The position numbers and the translations under genes were made by a program. From the NCBI GenBank assembly GCA_943789005.1, contig CALSSL010000001.1, forward strand, positions 442,511 through 506,510: a DNA stretch of 64,000 bases. Reading direction: 5' to 3'. Shown one piece after another: positions 1 through 8,061 of this stretch. The DNA comes from an uncultured SAR86 cluster bacterium. GTDB lineage: Bacteria > Pseudomonadota > Gammaproteobacteria > Magnimaribacterales > D2472. The notes below the pieces were generated by a model. It saw only the letters and a list, made by a program, of their open reading frames with translations, was not told where the DNA came from and did not search any database. Numbering within the stretch: position 1 is the stretch's first letter; each line of letters opens with the position of its first letter.

Positions 1-701
1 CTAATTCTTTCAATGCCATCTATATGACTAATAATCTCAATAAGGTCTGATAGTCTTAAGATTCTATCTTTATAAGGCATTTTATAAGAATTAACGTTCT
101 GACCAATAAAAGTTATTTCTGTTACTCCTTGCTCAGCAAGCCGAGCAACTTCATCAAAAATTTGCTCAGGCTTTCTACTAACTTCGTCACCTCTTGTATA
201 TGGCACAACACAAAAAGAACAATATTTAGAGCAGCCTTCCATAATTGCCACATAACTTGAGGGGCCGCTAGTGGAAGGGTTTGGGAGTGAGTCAAACTTT
301 TCTTCAATTGGAAAAGTTATATCTATTGCCTTGATACTCGATTTTGGGTCAATATCCAGCAAATCAGAAACTCTATGTAATGTCTGAGGTCCGTATATAA
401 GATCTACATAAGGCGCTCTTTTTTTTATATTGCTTCCTTCTTGGGTGGCTACACATCCGCCAACACCTATTTTTAAATTGGGATTTTTTTCTTTAAGTTT
501 ATTAAGTCTGCCTAATTCAGAATAAACTTTGGATTCTGCTTTGTCTCTTATTGAGCAAGTATTAAGCAATATTATGTCTGCCTCTTGAATATTATTGGTA
601 AGTTCGACTCCCCTTTTTTCTTTTAAAATATCCACAGTCTTATCAGAATCATATTCATTCATTTGACAGCCATAGGTTTTAATATAAAGTTTCGTTCCCA
701 T
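1..701 (-). CDS. miaB: tRNA-2-methylthio-N6-dimethylallyladenosine synthase, 3' end cut off by window
   Basis: Radical-SAM methylthiotransferase that adds the methylthio group to position C2 of i6A37 in tRNAs reading UNN codons. The reading frame is open from an ATG at 699-701 to the window edge, so the radical-SAM core end and TRAM domain are missing. Visible: N-terminal UPF0004 domain with three cluster cysteines (YGCQMN, LNTCSIR, GGCVA), then the radical-SAM motif GCSKYCSFC followed by VPYTRG, which is diagnostic for MiaB. It is transcribed away from the divergent DUF1820 gene, with 13 bases between the two start codons. About 233 of the family's roughly 450 residues are present. Confidence 0.95.
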   Translation of the reverse strand, partial: MGTKLYIKTYGCQMNEYDSDKTVDILKEKRGVELTNNIQEADIILLNTCSIRDKAESKVYSELGRLNKLKEKNPNLKIGVGGCVATQEGSNIKKRAPYVDLIYGPQTLHRVSDLLDIDPKSSIKAIDITFPIEEKFDSLPNPSTSGPSSYVAIMEGCSKYCSFCVVPYTRGDEVSRKPEQIFDEVARLAEQGVTEITFIGQNVNSYKMPYKDRILRLSDLIEIISHIDGIERI

Positions 702-714
702 ATAATTAAGTATT

Positions 715-1041
715 ATGAAAGATAAAAAAGTTTACAAGATAATTTTTATGCAGCTTGGTGAAGTGTATGAGGTGTTTACTAATAAAATTTATCAAAGCGA
801 TATGTACGGTTTTGTTGAGGTAGAGGATTATATATTTAATAAAGATAAACAACTAGTTCTTGATCCTACCTCTGAAAAACTTAAAAAGGAGTTTGCTAAG
901 GTTGAGAGAAGTTATATTCCAATAAATGCAATTGTTAGAATAGATGAAGTAAAAGAATCTGGTGAAGCAAAAATTAAAAACACCAAAGGTCAAGTCAGTG
1001 CTTTCCCGCTAAATATCCAGCCACTAAATAAAAAAGATTAA
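715..1041 (+). CDS. DUF1820 family protein
   Basis: Small 108-residue soluble protein of the DUF1820 family, recognised from the opening [14 protein letters not shown], the [11 protein letters not shown] segment and the [15 protein letters not shown] segment. The function of the family is not known to me. No signal peptide or membrane helix is visible. It is divergent from miaB and convergent with orn; its stop codon and the orn stop codon are directly adjacent (1041|1042), leaving no room for a terminator. Confidence 0.85.
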   Translation: MKDKKVYKIIFMQLGEVYEVFTNKIYQSDMYGFVEVEDYIFNKDKQLVLDPTSEKLKKEFAKVERSYIPINAIVRIDEVKESGEAKIKNTKGQVSAFPLNIQPLNKKD

Positions 1042-1593
1042 CTAGCTCTCAGGTAAAAATAGGTTTTTATAAAATTTTAATTCAGCAACAGACTCTTTAA
1101 TGTCGCCCATCGCCCTATGAGATCCTTCTTTTTCATATACCTGAGCTTCATTCATCCATCTCACAGCAGCCTCTTTGAATGAAGATACGTCTATATGCCT
1201 ATAATTAAAATAGGATTCCAATCTTGGCATGTACTTTGTTAAAAATCTTCTATCATGCGAAACGGTATTGCCACACATAGGCGACTGTTTGGAGCCAACA
1301 TATTTAGAGATAAAATCTAGAGTTTCTATCTCTGCCATCTGCTCAGTAATACTGCTTTTTTTAACGGCCTCAATTAGCCCAGAGGAACCATGCTGATTTA
1401 TGTTCCAATCATCCATCTGATCTAACAGGCTATTTGATTGGCTTATTATTATATTTGGCCCTTCAGCCAAAATATTAAGCTGAGAGTCTGTAATTAATGT
1501 TGCTATTTCGATGATTCTTTCTTTTTCTGGATCTAATCCAGTCATCTCTAAATCGATCCAAATAAGATTATCTTTTGATTGTAGGCTCTTCAT
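1042..1593 (-). CDS. orn: Oligoribonuclease
   Basis: 3'-5' exoribonuclease that degrades 2-5 nt RNAs and the pGpG left from cyclic di-GMP turnover. At 183 residues it has the family's normal length. The DEDDh motifs are visible: WIDLEMTGLD (D14, E16), a middle HDRRFL segment (Exo II) and HRAMGDIKES near the C-terminus (catalytic His and Asp). It is divergent from rsgA, which is the conserved gammaproteobacterial arrangement. Confidence 0.96.
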   Translation of the reverse strand: MKSLQSKDNLIWIDLEMTGLDPEKERIIEIATLITDSQLNILAEGPNIIISQSNSLLDQMDDWNINQHGSSGLIEAVKKSSITEQMAEIETLDFISKYVGSKQSPMCGNTVSHDRRFLTKYMPRLESYFNYRHIDVSSFKEAAVRWMNEAQVYEKEGSHRAMGDIKESVAELKFYKNLFLPES

Positions 1594-1634
1594 AACTTTT
1601 TATATTTCTTCCTTTAGTGTATTTTGTGCTTTAT

Positions 1635-2504
1635 ATGAAAAAAGTTCAAACAGGTTTTGTAATAGAGTTTTACTCTAATGCGTGTTTGGTCCGCACAAAA
1701 GATGCAGACATACCATGTATTGCCATTAAAGATATTGTTGTTGGTGATGTTGTAAAAATTGAAATAGTTCAAGACAGTAAAGAAACTAAAGGATTAATCT
1801 TATCAAAAGAGAATAGAAAATCAGCACTTCAAAAAAAAGAAGGATTAAAATCAAAAACTATTGCTGCAAATGTCACTTATGTTGGGATAATGGTTACACA
1901 AGAACCCAAGACTGCTTCTGAATTTATTGATAAATGGATACTAACAAGTCTTCTTTCAAATATTAGGCCTTTTATAATTAATAATAAGATTGATCTAGAG
2001 CCAAATGAGGCATACATAGAAAAATTAAATATTTACAGAGATCTTGATATAAAAATAATATCTATTTCAGCAAAAAATAATATAAATATAAATGAGATCA
2101 AAGAATATCTAGAAGGAAAGTGTGTTGTTTTTGTTGGGAATTCGGGCGCCGGCAAGTCAACTCTCACAAATTGTTTGACAGGAAAGAATATTAAAACTAA
2201 TTCGCTTTCTAATAATCAGGGCGTTCATACAACATCCATATCAACGCTATATGAAGTTAAGAAAAATATTAGAATCATAGACTCTCCTGGAGTTAGAGAT
2301 CTTCCAATCACTGGCTGGAGAAGAAATCAAATAATTAAAGGTTTCGTTGAGTTACATAGGCTATCTGAGAGATGCAAGTTTAATGATTGCAATCATTCAA
2401 ATAATGAAGGATGTGCAATATTAAATGCTCTTGGTAATGGTGAAATAAGCAAAAGTAGATACAATAATTTTATTAAATTTCGAGATGCGGAAGAAAGTGA
2501 ATAA
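1635..2504 (+). CDS. rsgA: Small-subunit ribosome biogenesis GTPase RsgA
   Basis: Circularly permuted GTPase acting in late 30S subunit maturation. The G motifs appear in permuted order: NKID (G4), SAKN (G5), then GNSGAGKST (G1) and DSPG (G3). The C-terminal zinc-binding segment CKFNDCNHSNNEGC follows. An OB-fold domain occupies the first ~85 residues. I chose the ATG at 1635 (MKKVQTG); the frame is open upstream to a GTG at 1617 that would add six unlikely residues. The 3' end overlaps ubiE by 20 bases. Confidence 0.95.
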   Translation: MKKVQTGFVIEFYSNACLVRTKDADIPCIAIKDIVVGDVVKIEIVQDSKETKGLILSKENRKSALQKKEGLKSKTIAANVTYVGIMVTQEPKTASEFIDKWILTSLLSNIRPFIINNKIDLEPNEAYIEKLNIYRDLDIKIISISAKNNININEIKEYLEGKCVVFVGNSGAGKSTLTNCLTGKNIKTNSLSNNQGVHTTSISTLYEVKKNIRIIDSPGVRDLPITGWRRNQIIKGFVELHRLSERCKFNDCNHSNNEGCAILNALGNGEISKSRYNNFIKFRDAEESE

Positions 2505-3237
2505 AAAAACTCATTTTGGCTATAAAGAGGTTGATGAAAAAGATAAAAGCACTCATGTTGGCGATTTATTTTCATCTGTTGCTGAAAACTATGACATTAT
2601 GAATGACGCTATGTCATTAGGCATGCATAGGCTTTGGAAAAAAATTCTTATCGAACTTGCAGCAATATCTGAAAATGATGTGATTTTAGATATTGCTAGT
2701 GGAACAGGAGATATAGCAAAACTTATTTCAAAAGAATACCCAAATACAGAAATTTATATGACTGATATCAATATGGATATGTTGTCGCAAGGAAGAGACA
2801 GATCAATAAATGAGAGCTTCTATAAAAACTGTCATTTTTGTCAGCTTAGTGGAGAGATTATGCCTTTTGGCGATGAAACGTTTGATGTAATAACAATTGG
2901 CTTTGGTCTTAGAAATTTTACTAACAAAGAGAAGGGTTTGGAAGAAATGAGAAGGTGTCTTAAGAAGAGTGGGAGACTTTTAGTATTAGAGTTTTCCAAG
3001 CCAATAAATCCTATTTTTTCGCAAATTTATGACTGGTATTCTTTCAATATCCTGCCAAAGCTCGGATCAATTTTAGTAAATGACTCAGAGAGTTATCAAT
3101 ATCTTGCTGAGTCTATACGAATGCATCCAGATCAAGAGCTCCTCAAGTCGATGATTTTAGAATCTGGATTTAAAAAATGTAAATTTTATAACCTTTTAAA
3201 TGGTGTGGTTTCAATTCATGTTGCTTATGATGAATGA
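2485..3237 (+). CDS. ubiE: Ubiquinone/menaquinone biosynthesis C-methyltransferase
   Basis: SAM-dependent C-methyltransferase of the quinone ring (C2 position in ubiquinone, or demethylmenaquinone). At 250 residues it has the family's length. Visible: FSSVAENYDIMND, typical of the UbiE N-terminus; the SAM-binding motif ILDIASGTGDIA; DINMDML; and GFGLRNFTN, the second UbiE signature. It is first in the run ubiE-ubiJ-ubiB-tatABC, the same order as in enterics and pseudomonads, so translational coupling through overlaps is likely. It overlaps rsgA upstream by 20 nt. Confidence 0.96.
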   Translation: MRKKVNKKTHFGYKEVDEKDKSTHVGDLFSSVAENYDIMNDAMSLGMHRLWKKILIELAAISENDVILDIASGTGDIAKLISKEYPNTEIYMTDINMDMLSQGRDRSINESFYKNCHFCQLSGEIMPFGDETFDVITIGFGLRNFTNKEKGLEEMRRCLKKSGRLLVLEFSKPINPIFSQIYDWYSFNILPKLGSILVNDSESYQYLAESIRMHPDQELLKSMILESGFKKCKFYNLLNGVVSIHVAYDE

Positions 3238-3724
3238 TTTATTTGATATTATTAATGCATTTATCAAAGACATTGAAGATGCATCACCAAATTTAAAAAA
3301 TAATCTAAATGAAATTTACCCAATTAAATTTAAATTAAATTTAAATGGCCATAAAGATATATATTTAATTTTAGAAGAAAATAAAAAAAATATTACTTTT
3401 AATGAAATAACGGATGTAGATTTTGAAATAAGAACATCGGTCAAAGAAGCCTTAGATTTTCTTATAAGTAAAAAAATTAATAGAGGTATGCTTTATGGGG
3501 ATAGTGAAAAAGCAATATTAACAATTAATGCCCTTCTTAAAGCAGAGGTTGATATCGTATTTTTAATTGATAAATACTTTGGAAACACCCCAGCCGCTGT
3601 TGCCTATTTTACAAAAGAAAAATTATTCAATCGAAAGCAGTATAATAAAGAAAATGCTCTCCAGTCTAAACTAAGAGGTCTTTCAATTAGACTTGATAGA
3701 TTAGAAGCCATAAGTAATTTATGA
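3230..3724 (+). CDS. ubiJ: Ubiquinone biosynthesis accessory factor UbiJ (SCP2 domain)
   Basis: SCP2-type lipid-binding accessory factor needed for aerobic ubiquinone synthesis, thought to hold the hydrophobic intermediate for the Ubi enzymes together with UbiK. The call rests on position (exactly between ubiE and ubiB), length (~164 residues) and SCP2-like features: an alternating beta-strand N-terminal half, then ALDFLISKKINRGMLYGD, and a C-terminal helix ending LRGLSIRLDRLEA. Sequence similarity is modest, which is usual for UbiJ. I take the ATG at 3230 (8-nt overlap with ubiE); ATG 3227 is equally possible. UbiK lies at 19335. Confidence 0.82.
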   Translation: MNDLFDIINAFIKDIEDASPNLKNNLNEIYPIKFKLNLNGHKDIYLILEENKKNITFNEITDVDFEIRTSVKEALDFLISKKINRGMLYGDSEKAILTINALLKAEVDIVFLIDKYFGNTPAAVAYFTKEKLFNRKQYNKENALQSKLRGLSIRLDRLEAISNL

Positions 3725-5202
3725 ATTTTTTTATAATAATAATTGAAAGCCTAAAAATGTCATTTTTAGGTATTAGGCATGGCATCTTTAGAAATCCTGA
3801 TGGAAAAAAGATAGCAAAATATTTAGAATCTCTAGGTCCAATTTTCATTAAGTTTGGTCAATTGCTATCTACCAGAACAGACATATTAGATATTAATACG
3901 GCTAAAGAACTTCAAGAGCTAACCGATAGTTGCAAGCCGTTCTCAGTTGCAAAATTAAAAAAAATTATAGAAAAAGAGCTTGGCAGTCCAATCAACGAAA
4001 TGTTTAATGATTTTAATGATACTCCCCTGGCTGCTGCATCTCTCGCTCAGGTACATTCAGCAAAACTACCTAATGGAAAAAATATTGTTATTAAAGTCTT
4101 AAGGCCAAACATTGAAAAAGAGGTAAAGAAAAATCTAAGACTTTTAAAGGCTGCAGCAAAAGTTTGTACATATTTCTACTCTGAAAGTCATAGGATTAAA
4201 CCTGTAGAGGTTGTGAAAGATTATGAAAGTACCATATTGCGTGAATTAGATTTAAGGCTAGAAGCTGCAAATACAAATCTTACTAGAAAAAACTTTGCAA
4301 ATTCCGAAGAGTTATATATCCCTGAAGTTTATTGGGAAATGACCACTAGCAGAGTTATGGTTCTTGAGGAAATTGATGGAATACCGTGCACAGATATTGA
4401 AGAAATAAATAAGCATGGTATTAATAAGAAAAGGTTAGCAGAAAATGGTGTAATGATTTTTTTAAATCAAGTTTTTCGAGATAATTTTTTCCATGCTGAC
4501 ATGCACCCAGGAAATATCTTTGTTTCCAAAAAAAATCCAGACACGCCTGGATACATTGCTATTGATTGTGCTATTACTGGTTCTCTTTCAAATGATGAAA
4601 GATATATTCTTGCAAGGATGCTTCAGGCGGTAATTAAACAAAATTACAAATCATTAGCTCAATTATTTATTAGCTCAGAATGGGTAAACCCGAGCTCAAA
4701 TGTTATTGAGCTAGAAAATACTTTAAGAGCATGTTGTGAGCCAATATTTGAAAAGCCTTTATCTGAAATAGAGTTTGGTAAATTATTGCTTTATCTTTTC
4801 CAAAGCACAAGACCATTTGGACTATCGCTTCAACCATCATTAGTGCTTCTTCAAAAAACATTGATACACATTGAGGGCATGGGAAGACAAATTTATCCTG
4901 AGTTAGATTTTTGGGGATTAGCTGAACCCTATCTTGATAATTGGCTTTCAGAACAGTTTAGTCCATTAAAAATTAAAGACTTTATTTTAGAAAATAAAGA
5001 TGAGCTGATGCTAAAAGCATCTGAAATGCCTGGCTTTATTTATGAGGCATTGGATGAGATAAGGGGATACTCTAAAAACAAAAGAATATATGAAGAAAAA
5101 ATTCATATTATGCAAATGCAGCTGCAAAAAGAAAAATACATCATAAGATTTATTGGAGTAGGTATAATAGTGTTATGTGGCATCTTTTTAATGCTCACTT
5201 AG
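3721..5202 (+). CDS. ubiB: Ubiquinone biosynthesis regulatory kinase-like protein UbiB
   Basis: Atypical ADCK/ABC1-family kinase-like ATPase required for ubiquinone synthesis, membrane-anchored at its C-terminus. Visible: KxGQ motif IKFGQLLSTR, the alanine-rich loop AAASLAQVHSAK replacing the usual glycine loop, VIKVLRP (ATP-binding Lys), FFHADMHPGNIF (catalytic loop), and a metal-site segment AIDCAITGSL. The last ~20 residues form a hydrophobic helix; only one clear membrane helix is visible, whereas two are often described. Length is 493 residues. The start overlaps the ubiJ stop by 4 nt. Confidence 0.95.
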   Translation: MNFFIIIIESLKMSFLGIRHGIFRNPDGKKIAKYLESLGPIFIKFGQLLSTRTDILDINTAKELQELTDSCKPFSVAKLKKIIEKELGSPINEMFNDFNDTPLAAASLAQVHSAKLPNGKNIVIKVLRPNIEKEVKKNLRLLKAAAKVCTYFYSESHRIKPVEVVKDYESTILRELDLRLEAANTNLTRKNFANSEELYIPEVYWEMTTSRVMVLEEIDGIPCTDIEEINKHGINKKRLAENGVMIFLNQVFRDNFFHADMHPGNIFVSKKNPDTPGYIAIDCAITGSLSNDERYILARMLQAVIKQNYKSLAQLFISSEWVNPSSNVIELENTLRACCEPIFEKPLSEIEFGKLLLYLFQSTRPFGLSLQPSLVLLQKTLIHIEGMGRQIYPELDFWGLAEPYLDNWLSEQFSPLKIKDFILENKDELMLKASEMPGFIYEALDEIRGYSKNKRIYEEKIHIMQMQLQKEKYIIRFIGVGIIVLCGIFLMLT

Positions 5203-5211
5203 GAGATTGAT

Positions 5212-5382
5212 ATGGGCTTTGGTGGAATTAGTATATGGCAGCTATTAGTTATTTTAGTTGTAGTTCTTTTAATTTTTGGAAGCGGCAAACTTAAAACACT
5301 TGGCTCTGATTTAGGTGCTAGCCTTAAAGGGTTTAAAAAGGCTGTAAAAGAAGAAGATAAAGATAACGACAAGCCAGAATAA
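5212..5382 (+). CDS. tatA: Sec-independent translocase protein TatA
   Basis: Pore-forming subunit of the twin-arginine translocase. It is a 56-residue protein starting [12 protein letters not shown]. Visible: one membrane helix (about residues 6-22), the conserved FGSGKL hinge, an amphipathic helix ([12 protein letters not shown]) and a short acidic tail. A good ribosome-binding site, AGGAG, lies 6 nt upstream of the ATG. It sits between ubiB and tatB, as expected. Confidence 0.93.
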   Translation: MGFGGISIWQLLVILVVVLLIFGSGKLKTLGSDLGASLKGFKKAVKEEDKDNDKPE

Positions 5383-5385
5383 CAA

Positions 5386-5631
5386 TTGTTTCAGATTGGT
5401 TTTTTAGAAATTGCGATAATCCTAGTTCTAGGACTTATTATTATTGGGCCTTCTCGATTGCCAGAAGTGATAAAGAGCTGGCTAAAGTTTTATAGAAAAT
5501 TTCAGAATCATCTATCAAAATTTAAAAATGATCTTGAAAAAGATATCGGAACTGATGAGCTAAAAAAAGATGTCTTTAATGAAATGCGAATGGAAGAATT
5601 AAAGGGCTTTGAGAAGCACAAAGATGACTAA
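5386..5631 (+). CDS. tatB: Sec-independent translocase protein TatB
   Basis: Substrate-receptor partner of TatC for twin-arginine precursors. The start is the TTG at 5386, because it yields MFQIGFLEIAII, matching the invariant TatB opening (MFDIGF...), and it lies 3 nt after the tatA stop. One membrane helix (residues 5-20) ends in the GPSRLPEV hinge; an amphipathic and charged helical tail follows. At 81 residues it is short for the family, where C-terminal tails vary. It overlaps tatC by 8 nt. Confidence 0.93.
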   Translation: MFQIGFLEIAIILVLGLIIIGPSRLPEVIKSWLKFYRKFQNHLSKFKNDLEKDIGTDELKKDVFNEMRMEELKGFEKHKDD

Positions 5632-6331
5632 TAAAGAATCTGTAACTAGTCATTTATTAGAATTAAGATCTAGACTCATAAAGGTTTTGTTATGCTTTGG
5701 TGTTCTTTCAATAATTGGAATTCCTTTTTCGTCTGACATTTATACATTTGTAGCCTCGCCTCTTTTGGAGATTTTGCCATCTGGAAGTTCAATGATAGCA
5801 ACTCAAGTAACCTCTCCATTGATGGCCCCATTAAAATTAGTCTTTTTTTCAGCTTTACTTTTTACAATGCCCTATCTTTTTTATGAAATGTGGATGTTTA
5901 TTTCGCCAGGCTTGTATAAAAAAGAAAGGTCATTTGTAGCGCCACTAATGCTTTCTACGATCTTTTTATTTTTATCTGGAGTGGCATTTGCATATTTTAT
6001 TGTATGCCCAATAATCTTTAAATTTTTTATAGGGGTTGCTCCTGAGTCTATTTCAGTTATGACAGATATTAGTCAATATATGAACTTTGTAATAAAGCTT
6101 ATATTTGCATTTGGTATAGCCTTTGAGATTCCAGTTGCGACCTTTCTCTTAATAAGATCTGAAATCGTAAAAAAAGAAACTTTGGTCAATGCCAGGCCAT
6201 ATTTAATAATAATATTCTTTATTTTTGGAATGTTGTTAACTCCACCTGATATTTTTTCACAGCTTTTCTTAGCTATCCCAATGTGGGTATTATTTGAACT
6301 TGGACTTATTGTCTCTAAAGATAAAAAATGA
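5624..6331 (+). CDS. tatC: Sec-independent translocase protein TatC
   Basis: Six-helix inner-membrane receptor of the Tat system that recognises the twin-arginine signal. The family motif HLLELRSRLIK is near the N-terminus. FVASPLLEILP follows, and later YEMWMFISPGLYKKERSF and the conserved loop before the last helices. About 235 residues from ATG 5624. A TTG further upstream in frame (5609) is less likely because ATG 5624 gives MTNKESVTSHLLEL. The stop overlaps the next gene by 4 nt (ATGA), so the downstream dioxygenase is probably co-transcribed. Confidence 0.95.
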   Translation: MTNKESVTSHLLELRSRLIKVLLCFGVLSIIGIPFSSDIYTFVASPLLEILPSGSSMIATQVTSPLMAPLKLVFFSALLFTMPYLFYEMWMFISPGLYKKERSFVAPLMLSTIFLFLSGVAFAYFIVCPIIFKFFIGVAPESISVMTDISQYMNFVIKLIFAFGIAFEIPVATFLLIRSEIVKKETLVNARPYLIIIFFIFGMLLTPPDIFSQLFLAIPMWVLFELGLIVSKDKK

Positions 6332-7035
6332 TGGATTTTAAAGAGTTATCAAAATTCTTCCATAAAAATGGCTATGTTTATATAAAAGATTTTTTTAATC
6401 CAAATCTTATGGATGAATGTCATGATGAGATTACAACTCATTTCAAAAAAGATAGTACTTATAAACATGACGTTTCTTTCATAGAAAAATCTAAAACAGA
6501 CGTGATCCCATGGTTCCCGCAAATTGAAGGGAATAATAAGTTTGATGATCTTGAGATGGATAAAAGGTTGTGTGATCTCACAGAAGAGATTTTAGGCCCA
6601 AGATGGAGGTCTCTTTATTGCATGGTCATGTTTAGCAATGTATCTTCAAACGGCCAGGCATGGCATCAAGACTGCTCTCCAGATAACAAAAAAAATTTTA
6701 ATCTTAATCGACTTGTGTACACAATGGATATTGATGCGTCGACCGGTGGAGAAATATCTTTAATCCCAGGATCACATAAAAAAGGTTTGATCCCTGCAGG
6801 ATCAGCGACAGAACAAATTCATGATGATATTAAAATAAAGCCTACTAAAGGTTCACTACTTATGCTTCATGGGCACACTTGGCATAGAGTTCATCCGATT
6901 TTTAATAAAATAAGAGTCTCTACAAATTTTAGATGTGTTCCCGAGAATACTCCAGATAATGTGACTGATGTAGCTATTTATCGAAATATGTTATTTAGAT
7001 TTTCTGACGGAAAAATTATTGCTGAAAGAAACTAG
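6328..7035 (+). CDS. Phytanoyl-CoA dioxygenase-family Fe(II)/2-oxoglutarate oxygenase
   Basis: Probable non-haem iron, 2-oxoglutarate-dependent oxygenase of the PhyH family, 235 residues, substrate unknown. The 2-His-1-carboxylate triad is visible: WHQDCSPD (His and Asp) and the distal HGHTWHRVHP. The conserved Arg for 2-oxoglutarate is in KIRVSTNFRC. The opening FFHKNGYVYIKDFF is typical of the family. No signal peptide is seen. It is translationally coupled to tatC by ATGA overlap, an unusual place for such a gene. Its stop overlaps that of the convergent LOG gene by 4 nt. Confidence 0.85.
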   Translation: MMDFKELSKFFHKNGYVYIKDFFNPNLMDECHDEITTHFKKDSTYKHDVSFIEKSKTDVIPWFPQIEGNNKFDDLEMDKRLCDLTEEILGPRWRSLYCMVMFSNVSSNGQAWHQDCSPDNKKNFNLNRLVYTMDIDASTGGEISLIPGSHKKGLIPAGSATEQIHDDIKIKPTKGSLLMLHGHTWHRVHPIFNKIRVSTNFRCVPENTPDNVTDVAIYRNMLFRFSDGKIIAERN

Positions 7036-7613
7036 ATACCTAATCTATTTGTCCAGTCATTGTCATGAGGTCGCTTATGAGTTATGACTTTTTGGATAAG
7101 CTCTTCACACGAATCAGAAATTATTAAATCATTAAAGTTAGCTTCTGAAATGAAACCTTCATCTACAGCTTTCTTCATCCAAGATATTAAATGATCGTAA
7201 TATCCCTCTGTATTTAATAAACCAACTGGCTTATTAATTAATCCAAGTTGGTTGTTAGCCATGATTTCAGCAAGCTCATCTAAAGATCCAACTCCGCCTG
7301 GCAAGACAATAAAAGCATCTGATCGCTTCATAAATTCATCTTTACGATCAAGTAATGTTTTAGTAATAATTACCTCTTTAAGTCTTGGATTTGCTAATTC
7401 AAGTTTATGCAATGACTCTAAACTAATTCCTTTTACCTCAACTCCATTATCAAGAGCTGTATCTGAAACTATCTTCATTAGGCCAACATTGCCAGCACCA
7501 AAGACTATGTTAATTTTTTTGCTGGCAAGGATTTCCGCAATCTTTTTTGCATCTTCGGCATATCTGGGATTCTTGCCCTCATGGGCGCCACAAAAAATTG
7601 ATATATTTTTCAT
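7032..7613 (-). CDS. LOG family / TIGR00730 Rossmann-fold protein
   Basis: Member of the lysine-decarboxylase-like LOG family, whose characterised members hydrolyse nucleoside 5'-monophosphates to free base and ribose 5-phosphate. 193 residues. Visible: FGAGNVGLMKIVSD (nucleotide-binding turn) and LPGGVGSLDELAE, the PGGxGTxxE motif with Ser for Thr. The substrate in bacteria of this type is not certain. It is last in the minus-strand series tkt-pgk-fba-dtd-LOG, 7 nt after dtd. Confidence 0.88.
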   Translation of the reverse strand: MKNISIFCGAHEGKNPRYAEDAKKIAEILASKKINIVFGAGNVGLMKIVSDTALDNGVEVKGISLESLHKLELANPRLKEVIITKTLLDRKDEFMKRSDAFIVLPGGVGSLDELAEIMANNQLGLINKPVGLLNTEGYYDHLISWMKKAVDEGFISEANFNDLIISDSCEELIQKVITHKRPHDNDWTNRLGI

Positions 7614-7620
7614 ATTTAAA

Positions 7621-8058
7621 CTAAGTTTTAAAATTAAAAGTAACAGGGCCTTTGTTGATTAATGAAATTTCCATAAAAGCACCAAATTTTCCTTGTTTAA
7701 CTTTGCCATAAGCCTTTTCAAAGAGACTTACAAATTCATCATACAACAGTTTTGCTTGTTCAGGCTTTGCAGATTTGTGAAAGCTTGGTTTGTTGCCTTT
7801 GGCCGTAATGGCAGCAAGTGTATATTGACTTACGATCATTGCGTCTTCATTTATATCCTTCAACGAATAGGTTGAAGGTCCTTTTGGTCCGTCAAGCATT
7901 CTAAAATTGATAATCTTAGCAACCATAGCAGCAACCGATTTAATTGAGTCTTCTTTTTCTATACATACCATTATCAATAAACCTGATCCTATTTCAGAAA
8001 ATATTTTATCCTTTATTAATACTTGAGTTTTTGAAACCCTTTGAACGGTAGCAAGCAA
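7621..8058 (-). CDS. dtd: D-aminoacyl-tRNA deacylase
   Basis: Removes D-amino acids (and glycine mischarged on tRNA-Ala) from tRNA. It is a complete 145-residue protein. The family's diagnostic motifs are both present: SQYTL (usual SQFTL) and NKGPVTF near the C-terminus, which carries the Gly-cisPro. The start MLATVQRVSKTQV matches the family's N-terminus. It lies 3 nt downstream of fba on the same strand. Confidence 0.95.
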   Translation of the reverse strand: MLATVQRVSKTQVLIKDKIFSEIGSGLLIMVCIEKEDSIKSVAAMVAKIINFRMLDGPKGPSTYSLKDINEDAMIVSQYTLAAITAKGNKPSFHKSAKPEQAKLLYDEFVSLFEKAYGKVKQGKFGAFMEISLINKGPVTFNFKT

Positions 8059-8061
8059 ATT

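Noticed and set aside
5609-5623. Upstream TTG as the tatC start
   Set aside because: The ATG at 5624 gives the family's normal N-terminus and a typical 8-nt overlap; the extension adds residues not seen in TatC.
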